Assembly (NCBI GenBank): GCA_020064725.1 | Contig: JAGTWJ010000006.1 | Span: 1,364,001 to 1,428,000 of the forward strand | Length of the DNA stretch: 64,000 nucleotides | Source: Drechslerella dactyloides | Lineage: Eukaryota; Ascomycota; Orbiliomycetes; Orbiliales; Orbiliaceae | Direction of reading: 5' to 3' | Shown here: piece after piece, positions 24,187 through 37,984 of the stretch | Layout of the letters: each line of letters starts with the position of its first letter | How positions within the stretch are numbered: position 1 is the first letter of the stretch | Program-made: the position numbers and the translations under genes | Notes under the pieces: generated by a model | The model's input: the letters and a program-made list of their open reading frames with translations, nothing else | Databases searched by the model: none | Told to the model about the DNA's origin: nothing

Positions 24187-26492
24187 CGCCTGCGTATGAT
24201 ACACGACTCCCATCATGATACCACCCGGATGCATCGCCTACTCGAAGTAATGCTAGCTACTTCTTACATATATGGCCCGCAACACACACACCTCTACCTA
24301 GATATCAAGCGCAGGATATACGATACCCACGGCATCACCAGTATACCCATATACACATACACACACGCACACGCACACTCCACGACACAGCGTTTAGTAC
24401 CACCATGATCACCACACCCCTACCCTGGAATGGACATTTGCTACATTACTGCATTTCATCCCTGGCTGCATGCTGCGGCCGGGAGAAAACCGGCGTTAAG
24501 TTTTTCTTCTTTATGGTTTTTAGCCCTTGGTATTTTCTTATGGCATGCGCTACGTTACGCTACGGCTACGTCTCTCCCTGATGTTTGGAATTTCGCCACT
24601 GCCCTCTCCATCCCTCCGCGTCGATATTCTTGGTGTGTACGTCGGACTTTAGAAGTGGCCTTTTCCCCCTTTAGTGTTTTTTCTTATTATCTCATAGCTG
24701 GGGGTTATCTCCGACCGTCGACGACTCAGCGTACATTAGTGTCTTTTTTTCCTGTGGATTTTTTGACGACAGTATTGCACGCAACATATACATCAGCGGG
24801 GTCCTTTTGCTTTCCGTACTATACGTTACTTGTCTTTTTTTTTCTCTAAACTGTCGTTGTTCTTGTTTCTTTTTGGTAATCGGTTAATGTCTTGTTACAC
24901 GTTGGCGTCTGTATATAGATTAGGGCCAGTAAGTAAGTATGTGGGTATGCATGGAGCGAGAGCAAAAAAGCAAAGCGAGGAGGAGGAAAGAGGGGCAAAG
25001 AACGAACGAACGAAAAGACAAAGAAAGGAAAGATGGAAGTTCAAGTACTGTTCTGGTATATGGTGCCTGCCGATGTGCTCATGTAGGGCCTAGAACGTGC
25101 GGGTGTAGGTACCTGCTATAGCTAGCGAGCGGATTGATCGATGTGATGCATGCATGGTGGTAAGTTGGTAAGTTTGGTAAGGATGGAAAGTATGCATCTA
25201 TAGGTCGATTGGATAGATGGATGGATGGAACTGTGGATTTTGTTATATATTATTATACTTATTATTACGATTATATTGCATTTATGCATCCGTTGATGGT
25301 TCTTTCTCCTGATTTGGGATTATGGTACCGGTGCGGTACGTATCGATTGATGGGCTGTATTATGCAGGTATGCATGCATGCGTTTGCACATGATGTTTCT
25401 TTTTGGGTTTTTTGTTTAAACTTTATAATTTGGTGTGGTTTTTCTTTCGGTCGCTCTTTTTGGATGCGAGATGCGATGATGGATACTTATAATGATTCTC
25501 TCTTTCTTAATGTTGTATACGGGTTTGAGATTATTGGTAGAGGGTGTGGACCTGGACTCGCTGTCCTTTGGGGTCGAATGCATGCATGCATGTATGTGGT
25601 CAATGTGGTCTTTCGGTTGCGATTGGTTGATGCATTTGTGGTCAGCGGGGAAGATGGATCGAGTGGGCATTTGGGGAAAGTGGGGGTCTAGTATTAATAT
25701 ATTATATATATTGTATACAAGGCCGTGTTTGGAAAAGTTATGAGGAAGGTTACGTTATATAACGAATACGGAATGCTATTATCATATGAGACAATGTGAT
25801 TGTTGTAGGTGGAAAGTTGGTGCGGCGTGCAGATGTGTGGTCTTAATTATGCGTTACTCGCCTTGTCGTTTTCGACTCGATCTCGGGGAATATAACGTGT
25901 GTTTATTGACGATATGCATACATGCATGCATGCATGCATGCGTGTGCGGTAAGGTCACTTATGTAACAATGTCGTGAAATTGGAATCTGGGGTCCCAAAA
26001 TCTATTCTATTATAATGGTATACTGGATGCGGGGAGTGCGCGGTTGGGTTGGGTTATGTCGGCTGGTTTGTTGAGCAACGTCGACAACGCGGGATGCGTA
26101 AAATGCAACACCTTGGCCTTGTCACGGAGATCTCGCGGTCACGCGACGAGGCGAGAGAGACACGTCGTACACGTCTTAGGATTTAGTGGCGGATGTAGAT
26201 GCGAGTCATTAAATTCTTCTCGAACTGTTTGTCACAGAGTCTCGTATGTCTTAAACCAGCCGTATACACATGTAAATGGTATACATGGGTACCTAATACA
26301 TAGCGGGAAGCTTCATTTGTAACATCTTAAAAATTTGTGAATGAATTAATTTCGAATTTTTTTGTACAATGTCTGGGTTTTAGTCGCAATCTAATTTTGT
26401 GGCAATGTGCCTATGTACCTATCTCCGCGGGGATCAAGTCTATACTGGTAAAACAAAGTATCCATTGTCTCCTATCTGTCACTAACGAAACT
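24187..26492. other. Convergent region between kre6 and the CAP gene
   Basis: No gene is seen. The stretch is T-rich on the plus strand around 24480-24860 and 25210-25500. It carries CA-rich sequence at about 24350-24390, an ATATAT run at about 25685-25715 and four TGCATGCA clusters (25147, 25371, 25579, 25923). It is long for a convergent spacer, so long 3' UTRs or a non-coding RNA are possible. Confidence 0.55.
25923..25941. repeat. TGCA microsatellite
   Basis: A run of nearly five TGCA units forms a self-complementary ladder, with a related CATACATG just upstream. Confidence 0.85.
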
Positions 26493-26624
26493 CTAGTTAT
26501 GCTTATGGCTGAACGTGCGAGCACCGCCGCTCGACGTGTACGAGTACGAGTACGAATAACCCTGGGGGGTCTTTCGGTATCCACCATTCTTGCTCTGCAC
26601 TCGCTGCCGGGTGCCCCTGTTGCC

Positions 26625-26718
<94 letters not shown>

Positions 26719-27479
26719 CCCTGGGGCGGGTTCGGGCGGCTCGGGTAGGGGTTCTGGCCGGCGACGTTGCGCGTCGGCGCCGCGACGTTCTGCTCGAACT
26801 GGCCCATCACGTTGCCTGGCTGGCGGTAGTTGCACTTGACGAACGTGCCGTTGGGGCACTTGCGCGCCGCGCAGCCGACCTCCGTTGTCGCCTTCCACAC
26901 CATCTGCGTCATGTGGCCCGTCGCGCCGCTGAAGCCCTGGCGGCCAAAGTTGTACTGTCGCAGCTCGTTGTCGTACCACAGGCTCTGAGCCATGGAGGCG
27001 GGCGTGCCCTGGCCGATGAGGATGTTCTCGCCAACGCCGGCCGCCTGGAGACCCTGCGTGTGCTGGAAGGTGCACGACGGCGTCTGGGAGGCGGCGAATT
27101 TCGCGAGCTCGGCGGACCAGGTCATCGCGCCGCAGGCGTGCGCTGAGCGGACGTTGTTGTGCACGGCGAGGAGCTCGTCCGCGAACTGAGAGTCCGGCAG
27201 GAAGGAGTTGGTGTCGATGGGGCCGGCGGGGGGCAGAGGGCGCGGGTTTTGGTAGCCGTTGCCTGGCCCCGCGGCGGGGGCGGAGCGGGCTTCTAGGCTG
27301 TCGGAGTCGCCGGCAGCGTCTTGAGCAGGATCAATTGGCGGAGGGGCAGGGATCGTACGTGCGCCGAGGGAGGCGGTGTTGGCGTCGGCATTTTGGAAGT
27401 CGGCGGCCGTGGTGTCGGCGACGGGGACAGCAAGGGCGGCGCTACCGAGGAGAGCGGAGAGGAGGAGAGAGACCTTCAT
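26493..27479 (-). CDS. Secreted CAP/SCP (PR-1-like) protein with Gln-Asn repeat tail
   Basis: This is an intronless gene of 328 aa. Residues 1-18 form a signal peptide ([18 protein letters not shown]). Residues about 19-90 are a Pro/Ala-rich linker. Residues about 95-235 form a CAP domain: [29 protein letters not shown] and [16 protein letters not shown], with conserved Cys residues for disulfides. After the CAP domain a linker leads to about 15 perfect Gln-Asn pairs, then a basic, Tyr/Ser-rich tail ([11 protein letters not shown]). Fungal CAP proteins bind sterols or fatty acids in yeast (the Pry proteins) or act extracellularly; the role here is inferred from that family. The start ATG lies about 55 bp from a TATA-like box. 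The gene converges on kre6. Confidence 0.95.
26626..26718 (-). repeat. Pure hexanucleotide repeat coding for (Gln-Asn)n
   Basis: Uninterrupted CAGAAC units, read on the minus strand, make up about 93 bp within the CAP gene. All Gln codons are CAG and all Asn codons are AAC, as expected for a recent slippage expansion. On the opposite strand the same DNA reads as Leu-Val or Pro-Glu repeats in other frames, which is artefactual. Confidence 0.95.
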
Positions 27480-27530
27480 TTTACGGTATATAGGTGCGTA
27501 TACGTATCCGGTACGTACACTGTATTTGGG

Positions 27531-27540
27531 TTATATAAGT
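27531..27540 (-). promoter_or_regulatory. TATA-like box of the CAP gene
   Basis: The minus strand reads ACTTATATAA here, about 52-61 bp upstream of the CAP start codon. The position fits a core promoter with a short leader. A second TATATA lies just upstream at about 27542-27547. Confidence 0.45.
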
Positions 27541-30302
27541 CTATATATCGACTCGCGACGTTATAGATAAACAAAGAAAGATGGTAAAATAGATATAATA
27601 AAAAAAGTCGACGGAATGGAATTAGGTATTGAGAGAGTGTGTGTGGGCCTGTGCGATCGATTAAATCTACCAAGCCTGCCAGCAAGCTCTAATGAGTGTG
27701 ATTGTCGAAGTCCGGACGTCGACGATAGATATTATCAGATTAATAAGATTCCACTGATCGGTGTAAATTACTACGCACTTGGGATCGTGAAGGTCATATC
27801 TGCACCGCGGGAGCCAGAGGACCCTTTATATCCTGCAGATCTAGCGGTATAGAGTATGCGCGGTGGGGCTTATACCGGCACGTACGTACGCCAGTGTTAC
27901 CCGATAGTACCTGCAGGAAGGTACAGACGTCCGTGTAAGTCAGACAGGCAGGCGGGACTTATGTCTCACGATCCGGTAGACTGGGTCAAATGTAACTTTC
28001 AACCGTGGCTCGGTGCGTATGCAGACAGAAAGGCATTTAGTCTCCGACGCCTCGGTCGTCCTCGTTACATAATTATTAATTAATTACGCCTTTCCATTCC
28101 TCTCGTTAGGAGATGCATTCCGCGGGATTCAATAGATTCCTCGGTTGCGCAGTATTAGCCTAGGAATGCGTGCTTGTAGGGGGCGGGATAAAAGTCATAA
28201 TTCCAGGCAGTCGGCGAGATGTCGAGTTGAGGGTTGAGGGGCAGAGAAATTAAGATACGACGCGAGACGGACAGGTGCGGACTCTCAAGGTCGCTTACGG
28301 CTCAGAGTAACACAGCTAGTTCCATAATTCAGGTACACAGCATGCAGGGTTGACTGGCCAGTAGAATTAATTCGATTTTGCTGAGTGGGAAGTTCGCGAA
28401 ACAAGCCCTGATGGCGCAAATTGACTTCGAATTGCGCACCTTCCTATGGTGCCGAAGGGATGTAGCATTCGCATCTGCCAAGGTAGGCGAGCGCTTCTGG
28501 AAGTATGGGTGCGGCGTTCGCTTGCGCGGGGGGTTGAAACAGGACGATGGTGAGATCCGTATTGTGCGATTCGAGACCTGCTTCAGGTCATCGGATCAGG
28601 AATGTGGATCTCGGGTCGATGTCCTACGCAGAAGCCTGGCCAGTGGCTTAACGCGGCATGGCGCGACGGCTGATACAAGACGGGAGGGGCAATGAGGAGA
28701 GCGGTGTCTATTGTCCTGGAGGTGGAGTTCATGGCTGAAAGCTGGTGGTGATGGGCGCTGGAGTTATAGCGGGCGTGATATTATACATGGATGCAAACAA
28801 GAACATCACTGACGGACTAACGGGTTTTGCGACGTGCATGCCTTGTTACGAGTCAAGGTTGTACTTGTGCGGATGCATTCCGATTGCACACCTTCGAGTC
28901 GTGGTAATTCCGTCGAGTTTAAATTTTCATCATTCGTGTCGCCCTGCGGTGCTGGTGTACCGAAAAACAAGACCGAACCGAAGCATTCGGCAAGCCGTCA
29001 TTCATTGCATTGGTCTCGTGGCTTCTGGTTCATTCGAGTCCTTCTTGATCGAGAGCCCAGGCCTAGGCATCGGAAAGCACCGAGGGGATCGGGCATAGCC
29101 AGCAATGTTCCAGAAATCCTGGTCTCACCGTTGCGACAATTAGGTTGCAAGTACTCCAACTGGCGAATACACATCGGCGCTTGCTGAAAAGAGCGTGTAT
29201 CCGACAGGGCATCTGGAGTGGGGCCCGTATAGTGCACCAAGCAAAAAAAAAACCAGACCCTCTGACGTAATTTGCGATCCTGTCAACAAACTGCCAAACC
29301 TTTCTTGCTGGCGGAAGCCACATCCAGACCTAAGCGACCTCCACGCTGAGGCTGCCGATATCAGGGTTATGTCCTGCACAGGTGTGGAGACAGTGCAAAG
29401 ATTAGTTGCGTATTATATGGTATCAGAGGCCTGTGGCTCGTCCACAGAGTCTGCGCAAGGTCTTGCCTCCACTCCTGCTGGCCCTCGTCCTGCCAGGAAG
29501 ATGCCGTCTGTCTGGCCGTGGGGATGGATATAATAAGCTCATGCACGCCGCCCAGGCTAGCCAACGGGGAAAGGGAGGACCAGGGGCCGGACGCTACGAC
29601 GTCATCGACGGTGCACCGACCGATCCCATCTTGTGTGCGATCAATATCCTTCCTCGTTCTTCGCTCCCTCACGTGTGGAGTAGGGATCAGCCCCGGGGAA
29701 TCCAAAGCAGCATGGCTGGCAGGATGCAGACGATGCATCAGCTTTGGTGGTGCACATCGGCCGCTGGGCTGCAATCGTGAAGCTGGCGGAAAATTCGGCC
29801 GGCCTGTCACCTCTAAGCTGAGGGAGGCGCCAGCCAAGCAGATATGGGAAGAAATAGCTACGTTAGCCTCTGGATATAAAGAGAGAAGCGGTGCGTGGCC
29901 TTGCATCGTACCGACCCTTTTTTGCCTTCAAGTTTGATCATCTTGGACAGCTCTCGTTTTGGAAAGGAAACCTAGCCCGCGAGAAGAAAAAGAGCTTCGG
30001 AATCCAACCGCTCAGGCGCCGGAAGAAATAAAGGAAGAAAGGCTATCGCGAGAAAGCTTTTGCAGTAGATGTTAATCGCTGGATAGAATTCGGGCGGCTG
30101 TCGAAAGAAGTTTACTTTTATCGAAACAACGCCCAGAGCAAAGTTCGGCCGCCAGCAACCACAGCAGCGCCGCCTCTCCTCTCCTCTCCGCTCCTCTCCC
30201 ACCTCCACCGCTCTCCTCCTCCTCACCAACGACCGCATTGACATCGCCATCACCGGTAGCAACAGCAGACGGCGGAAGCAATCGCCGCGTACCCTGCTGA
30301 AG

Positions 30303-30409
30303 GTACGTCCGCGGCCCGAAAGAATGCTTTGGAGATGCTTCCAGATCGATCGGTATCGCAAACGCGCAAACAAGAAAACGCTGCTAACAAACCCCTCCTC
30401 GACGCCCAG
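30303..30409 (+). other. Candidate 5' UTR intron of hog1
   Basis: A GTACGT donor at 30303, a GCTAAC branch-like site at about 30383 and a CCCAG acceptor at 30409 define a 107-nt intron ending 101 bp before the hog1 start codon. All three signals match introns elsewhere in the window. Transcript data are needed. Confidence 0.45.
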
Positions 30410-30510
30410 GCACTCGGAGCAAATCTGACATCGCCGACGAGCTTCCTTCTCCCTCGAAACACCATCCTCACCCTTACCGCGACCGCACAGATCGAACAGC
30501 ACCAGTAACC

Positions 30511-32181
<1,671 letters not shown>

Positions 32182-34510
32182 ATTAGCAATCAGAAGCTAC
32201 CATGATCAAAAAAATTAACGATAAATACACACGGTATACATCATGACAATGAGAAGAAAGCATCGACAGGACCAAAAATAAAAACTAAAAGTGCTCCTCC
32301 CGTTCGGAAAAGATACAGCGACCTTGCTCGGCTTTCTCATTTCAACTTTTGGCAATTTGATATCGACGAACAACCCTAAACCGCCTCTATTCTGGATGAT
32401 GAGGCCCCTTCCATAGCTCCTCCATCTTCACTTCAGTCCCTCCGTTGGCGTCGATATATGGACCGCCTTCGGCCCTTTTTACTGTCGTAACCTGTCCTGC
32501 TATTATATGATATCCCAGCTTTGCTTGTTCCCCTTGTAATGGCAGCAGGCGATGAATCGATAAGTTCAAATGAACGGAATGGAATATATAAACGACTTCA
32601 CGAAGACTTTCGACCTGTTTGTATTCTATTTCTTTTTGGGTTTTTGTTCTCTTCAGTTGGCTTGTTGCTCTTCGTCTTCTTGTCACGACTCTTTTGAACT
32701 CTGCTCCGCCTCGCCCCCCAGTTGCGTATAATTACGACTTTGTATTCTTCCAGGGTAGAATTTGTGGGTTAACTGAGCTTATAAGTACTTGGCTATCGAC
32801 TGTTCAATATACAAGGATGATGACGATCGAAACTTAACTTGTGAGAAGAATCCATGGGACAGGGTGTGCCACCGCGAGTAGCTATAGGATCGTTGACTTC
32901 TCTACAACTTTTGCCGGCTGGTGTTTACTTATGTGCGTATATGCGCAGCCTTCTTTATACTTTACGGTACGGTATCACATGCATTATACTCGAAACGAAT
33001 GACGTCTAGAAATCCTCTAGGAAGTTACGACGGCTGACGGGAGAGGCATACCAGCAGCCTACGAACGGGGTGCAGCTGACGTGAATTGATACTCGATTAG
33101 CCCTGCCGTATGCATCTCGAGATCGATGAATACATTCGGTCGTAGATACAGGTAGCCTGCTACATTACATCCTAACGTACCGACGTGTAATAAATCTATC
33201 GTCGTGTAGCTGGCTGTGACCGTAATATCGCCATGATGCTTCAATGGTGCACGGTGCTAGCTAGTGAGTGTATCAGTAGAGGCGTATCGTATACTACAGT
33301 ATGCGTATGCATTACTTAGGCATGTTGCGTGCAAGTTCTCTGCACAGTCAGATGCAGAACACCATCTCTGCTGTTATCACCTCAGCGTCATCGTCATCAC
33401 CACTCCGAGAATGCGCGAAGACATTCCCCGGACCAACCGAGTCGTGTCGATGTCTCTGTCAGACCGTAACCGCAGCACCAGGACAGTCGACAGCCAAGGC
33501 CTTGATCACATCGGGCTGATGCCATGTCGGACCCCTGCCATCCATTGGCCAGCTCGAGCTCGCTAGCTTAGCTTCGATCAAACAGCTTCTCCACGAAGAG
33601 CAACCGCAGCCCTTCCCTTCGATGCTGTCAGCAGGCCCGGCGAGCGACGTGTGCGCCCAGCCCCGCCAGCTGCCTGCAGGCCACTGCGCTACGAAGCACA
33701 TGCGGATGAATCGACACACCTCCAGGCTCATGTCATTGCACCAGGCGTCTTCTCGTCGCTGTCATTGGCTGCGGATGCATCGCCTCGACTTCGCTCGTCT
33801 GGTTGGCTGCGGCGGGTGGTTTTAATTGCCCTCGTCCAACCTGAACTGAACTTTGCCCTTTCCAACCTGCTCCCCGAATTCCGAGGCGACTGGAATCCAA
33901 TCCGATCCAAGCCAATCTTGCTCTAACTCCTCTCTCGTCCGCCCTCGCATCCATCCCATCGCTGGATCCGACTCTCTCTCCATCGTCCTTCGCCATCGTC
34001 GGCTCGCCCTGTTCGTCTTCCCCTTTCGGAATCCTTCCGAGCCCCAGCGGCTGGTACTCGACTTCTTGCCCCAGCGGGACCGCAGAACAGCCACCCACGG
34101 CATCATTGACGTTTCCTTCTTCGGCCATTCTGCACCAGATATCAACTGCGGGATCCGGCAGAACGAGAGACAGGACAGGACAGCTCGTGCCGCGGGCATT
34201 TCGAGCTGGGAAGGGGTCCTTAGGACATTGCATTGGCTTGGTCCCAGGCAAGCTTGCATCACCTGCTTGCTCGTCCGTCGAACACTGCAGCTGCCGACAG
34301 CGAAAAGAACGGAAGAGAAAAGAAGAAAAAAAACCTGCCTTGCATCGATCCTTCGGCCCTGCTCTGACCCTGCTCTTGTTGTAATCCAAATTATAATATT
34401 TAATCCGAATCGACCGACCCACCGAGCCGTTCTCTCTGCATTCTTCATTCGCCAGAGTCCCGAGTCTCCCGAGCGACGCTGTCCGGACACACAGCACACT
34501 CGCCCGAACA
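32182..34510. other. Region between hog1 and avl9
   Basis: No gene is supported. A long open frame on the minus strand (33733-34812) runs antisense across the avl9 start and is rich in Arg, Val and Ala, without motifs. The part just before avl9 (about 33800-34500) is pyrimidine-rich on the plus strand, as expected for its promoter and leader. Confidence 0.55.
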
Positions 34511-37425
34511 ATGACGAATGCCGACAGCGGTGACACCAGCACGGATGCCACCGCCGCTACCGCCGCAGCACCTGCTACCACCACTACCACAAGACAGCGG
34601 TCGTTCCCTCCAATCGTATCCATCGTAGGCTTCCACCATGCCAAGTACGTTGTCGACTCGGATCCCCACGTTTTTTGCTTCTGTTGGTTCTGCATCAAAG
34701 GTCCGCGGAGTGATAGGAAGCTAACAACGAATCCACAGAGGACCCGACGTGGAACACTGGTTCGGCGGCGATGAAGACCTCGAAGACACATGCACGGATG
34801 CCGAGTGGCCATTCTTCCCGTTCATGGCGCTGTGCGACGGTTCGCACAGCTTCGAACAGGACTTCAGCTACTTTACGCTCAAGCGCGAGGCGCGGGGCTC
34901 CCGGCCGGCGAGCTCGCTGTTCGGGATCTCGTGTACTATGCAGCTGGATGCGCGGTTGCTGAAGGCGCGCAGCGCAGAGGTCACGCGGTCGACAGTGCAG
35001 AAGGCGGTCGTTGTCATCACGGACAGTCCGGTGTACTTTGGGCATTTGCGGGAGCAATTGGTTATGGTTACGAGTGCCTGGTTCGCACAAAGGTATGTTG
35101 GAAGTTGCTGTGGCTGAGTGATAAGGAAAGAGAGGGATGTATGAAAATCAGAAGCTGACGGTGGTGTTTTTGTGGATAGGAATTTCGATGACTTGGAAAT
35201 CATCAAGGTGAGTCTCTACACTATCCGCTACGCTTTATCACTCTTGTTTGGGTCAATGCTGACGGTTGTGGCGTTCTAGAAATTCAGAGAGAGCCTGGTA
35301 CGATCATTATGTGATCGAGACATTGGATTCGACCGTGAGACTTATCTCGGTATGCTATCAATGGGACATGCCAGATCCCTGTTAACCCTCTAATTCTTAG
35401 GAATGATATTAGGTCTCTCGCTGCGCGAGTACATTTACCGGTTCCGCCAGAATGCGCTGGTGCTCTTCAAGTGCGCGCTTCTGCAGCCCAAGATGCTTTT
35501 CTTCAGCTCCAGATCATGCGAGAAGCTGTGCATGACGCAGTTTGCGCTGGTCTCGCTGATACCAGGCCTCCTCGAGAACCTGCAGGACGCGAGCGACCCG
35601 GAGCTCAACTCGCACGAGGAGTGTCGAGAAAAATCGACAAACTTGAAGACCAGCGACCGCCGCTCGTTGCTGGCGTATATGGGCTGTCCACTGCAGATAT
35701 TCGGAAAGGTTTGGGATCTAGGGTTACGGGGCTTTTTTGAGGCATTGAGAGTGTGGATCGGGGGGCTAATTATGGGTGATCCTAGGGTAGCTTGTTCGGA
35801 CCGTATACGCCGTTACAACAACTTGACCTGCTCGCCGACCAGAATACAAAGTCATACATCGTTGGTTCGACAAATTCGCTGTTGTTGCAGCAGAAGGATC
35901 GGTACTCGGATATCATTGTCAACGTATGGCTCCGATACATCATTATTCGCTCTGGCTAGGAGAGAACAAAAATAAAAGGCTGACGATGGTGCGGTCTAGC
36001 TTGATGATTTATCTCTCAACATCACATCGTCGTCGCTGCGGAGCGCGCTGACCTTGACGGCCGCAGACAGAAGATGGATCAACAGTCTGACGCAGACGGT
36101 AGTGGAGTCCTGGGACGAGTCGGATCCGTCGCGCCCAAAGACGATGGCATTCACTGGTAGTGAGGACTTTATCCGAATGCAGTTCGAGGAATACATTCTC
36201 GCACTGCTGTCATCGGTCAAGTATTCGACATATGCAGAGAAGCACGGAGACGACGCGCACCTGCTGGCGGACGTGGACAGCGATCCATCGGCGGACTTCG
36301 GCGTGGACTGGGTGCACCACTGGAAGACGACGGAGAACTACCGGCTGTTCGATAAGTTCACAGGTGTGTATCGATCGGTAAACCCGCAGATGGATTTGTA
36401 CAGGGCTAAAGATTCCGTGTTAGAGGACAATATCTTCGACGTCATTCCACCGCGCCATGTCTATGCTGGCGCCCGTGCGTACGAGGATCTCACGAGAAGA
36501 ATCAACCAGTCAGTGGATAGCGATTCCTGGTATCTCCCTGATATTCAATCAGTCGCTAACTTGGATTCCGCTGCAGGCAAGTTGCCGAGCTCAAGCTGAA
36601 CGAAAAGGTTACCGCGGGTCGCGCGGCGGTCTCGCAAACGATCGCGACAGGCAAAAATAAGGTCTCCGGTGCGATCAGCAACTTCTGGGCGGAGATCGAG
36701 AAGTCACGGAAGGAGCGGGAAGCACAACAGAAACAGCTTGAAGAGATGGAGCGGTATAACGCTGAGCTCATCGCGCACGAGGAGCGCCGGCGAGCGAGCC
36801 GGCCGGGCTCGATCCGGACGGATGCCAGCAGCCTGCACGACGACCGCGACCCCAGTCCGACGGCGAGTATGTACTCTCATCCATCTATATTCATCAAGCT
36901 TGTGATATCAGTCATGACAACGTGGGCTAACGTGGTTATCAAAATCCAGGCCCGCTGCCACCGGAAAGCGGCAACTCGACTAACCTACCGTCTCGCGCGA
37001 GCGCGTACTTTTCATCCTGGGCGACGTGGGCGGGTGAGAAGCGCAAGAAGGTATTTGCGACGCCGCAGGATAACGGCAGCCTCAAGTCGCCGACACCGTC
37101 AGTTTTCACGACTGCGACGAACGCCAGCAACGCGCATGACGACGACGGCGAGGCGCTCGAAATGGCCGATGCGAGGACTTTGGCACGAGAGCCTGGAGAT
37201 CGGCGGTCAGTGGACACAGCGGGGACGACGCGGACAAAAGACGAGGAGAGACGGTCGAGAGACGGTGGCAGCATAAGTGCTACAACGACCGTCGTCGAGC
37301 CAGAGCCGGCAGCGGGCGTAGAAGACGTGGACGGAGATTCGATGGACGGGAAGATGAAAGTCGTGCAGCGGGAAGCGGAGGGGCCAGCGACGGACGTGGC
37401 TGTTGCCGCTGTCTCGCAGCACTAG
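34511..37425 (+). CDS. avl9: Avl9-like late secretory pathway protein (DENN-related)
   Basis: It belongs to the Avl9 family, DENN-related proteins that act in the late secretory pathway from the Golgi to the plasma membrane. Exons are 34511-34644, 34739-35092, 35180-35207 (28 nt), 35280-35349, 35401-35708, 35786-35923, 36000-36508, 36577-36866 and 36950-37425, giving 768 aa. After a Thr/Ala-rich start the conserved core begins PPIVSIVGFHHAKGPDVEHW and continues with WPFFPFMALCDGSH, YFTLKR, CPLQIFGKGSLFGPYTPLQQ and SYIVGSTNSLLLQQKDRYSD. The core ends near residue 520. A charged coiled-coil stretch (EKSRKEREAQQKQLEEMERY) and a long disordered, acidic/Ser-rich tail follow. The intron before the coiled-coil exon uses a GTCAGT donor. 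Its biochemical activity is not established in the family. Confidence 0.93.
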
Positions 37426-37984
37426 CTGTCGGCCGGCCGAGTAATCTATCCGGATGGTGTTCATCCCGGGGTATCTGGTAAGCTTAAGGAACGATATTAT
37501 GAGTACGTAGGCGATGGATTACAGCAGACGAGCGAGTGATGCATATACGGTTTGGTAATTAATGACAATGGACGCATGAGTGATGTTGAGCGAGTGAGCG
37601 AGCGACAGCAGCGATGCATATGCGACGGTTCGATTTGCGTGCATGAACTTGAGATGTACGTTGGACGATACATTGATATTACGTTACCTTGGCCGGCGAA
37701 GGGGATATCATACTATACTCTGTTATACGATTTCAAATTACCTTTGCTGTCATCTTGGTTATTACATCTTAAATTTACGGCCCAGTCTAGTCGTCGTGAT
37801 GTTTGTGTCCTCAATGTGGAGATACCTTGAGAGTGCTATATTCACGTTGCACGCCACTTGATTTCTCTCCAACCACACCACTTACATCACACACGCCCAT
37901 TGCGATGATTCCACCACACGCCTTCCTGGCCACACATCCACCGCGGACACAGGACATGCGTACACATATAGGCGCATACGCTAA
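37426..37984. other. Short spacer between avl9 and the M28 peptidase gene
   Basis: This must contain the avl9 3' UTR and the M28 promoter. An unrecognised first exon of the peptidase, coding for a signal peptide, might also lie here or further upstream. Confidence 0.5.

Larger units (their letters stand above)
27480..30510. other. Divergent region between the CAP gene and hog1
   Basis: No supported gene. Open frames at 28378-28695, 28745-29098 and 29367-29906 have no recognisable motif and overlap frames on the other strand. The hog1-proximal 300 bp are strongly pyrimidine-rich (CTCCTCTCC repeats at about 30175-30230), typical of a fungal leader. A possible 5' UTR intron lies at 30303-30409. 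Confidence 0.55.

Noticed and set aside
26337..27146. Plus-strand frame with Leu-Val repeats, and a minus frame with Pro-Glu repeats
   Set aside because: Both are out-of-frame readings of the hexanucleotide repeat and CAP domain DNA; the Gln-Asn frame has the signal peptide and domain.
33733..34812. Minus-strand open frame of 359 codons before avl9
   Set aside because: It is antisense to the avl9 promoter and first exon, low complexity in parts, and shows no recognisable domain.
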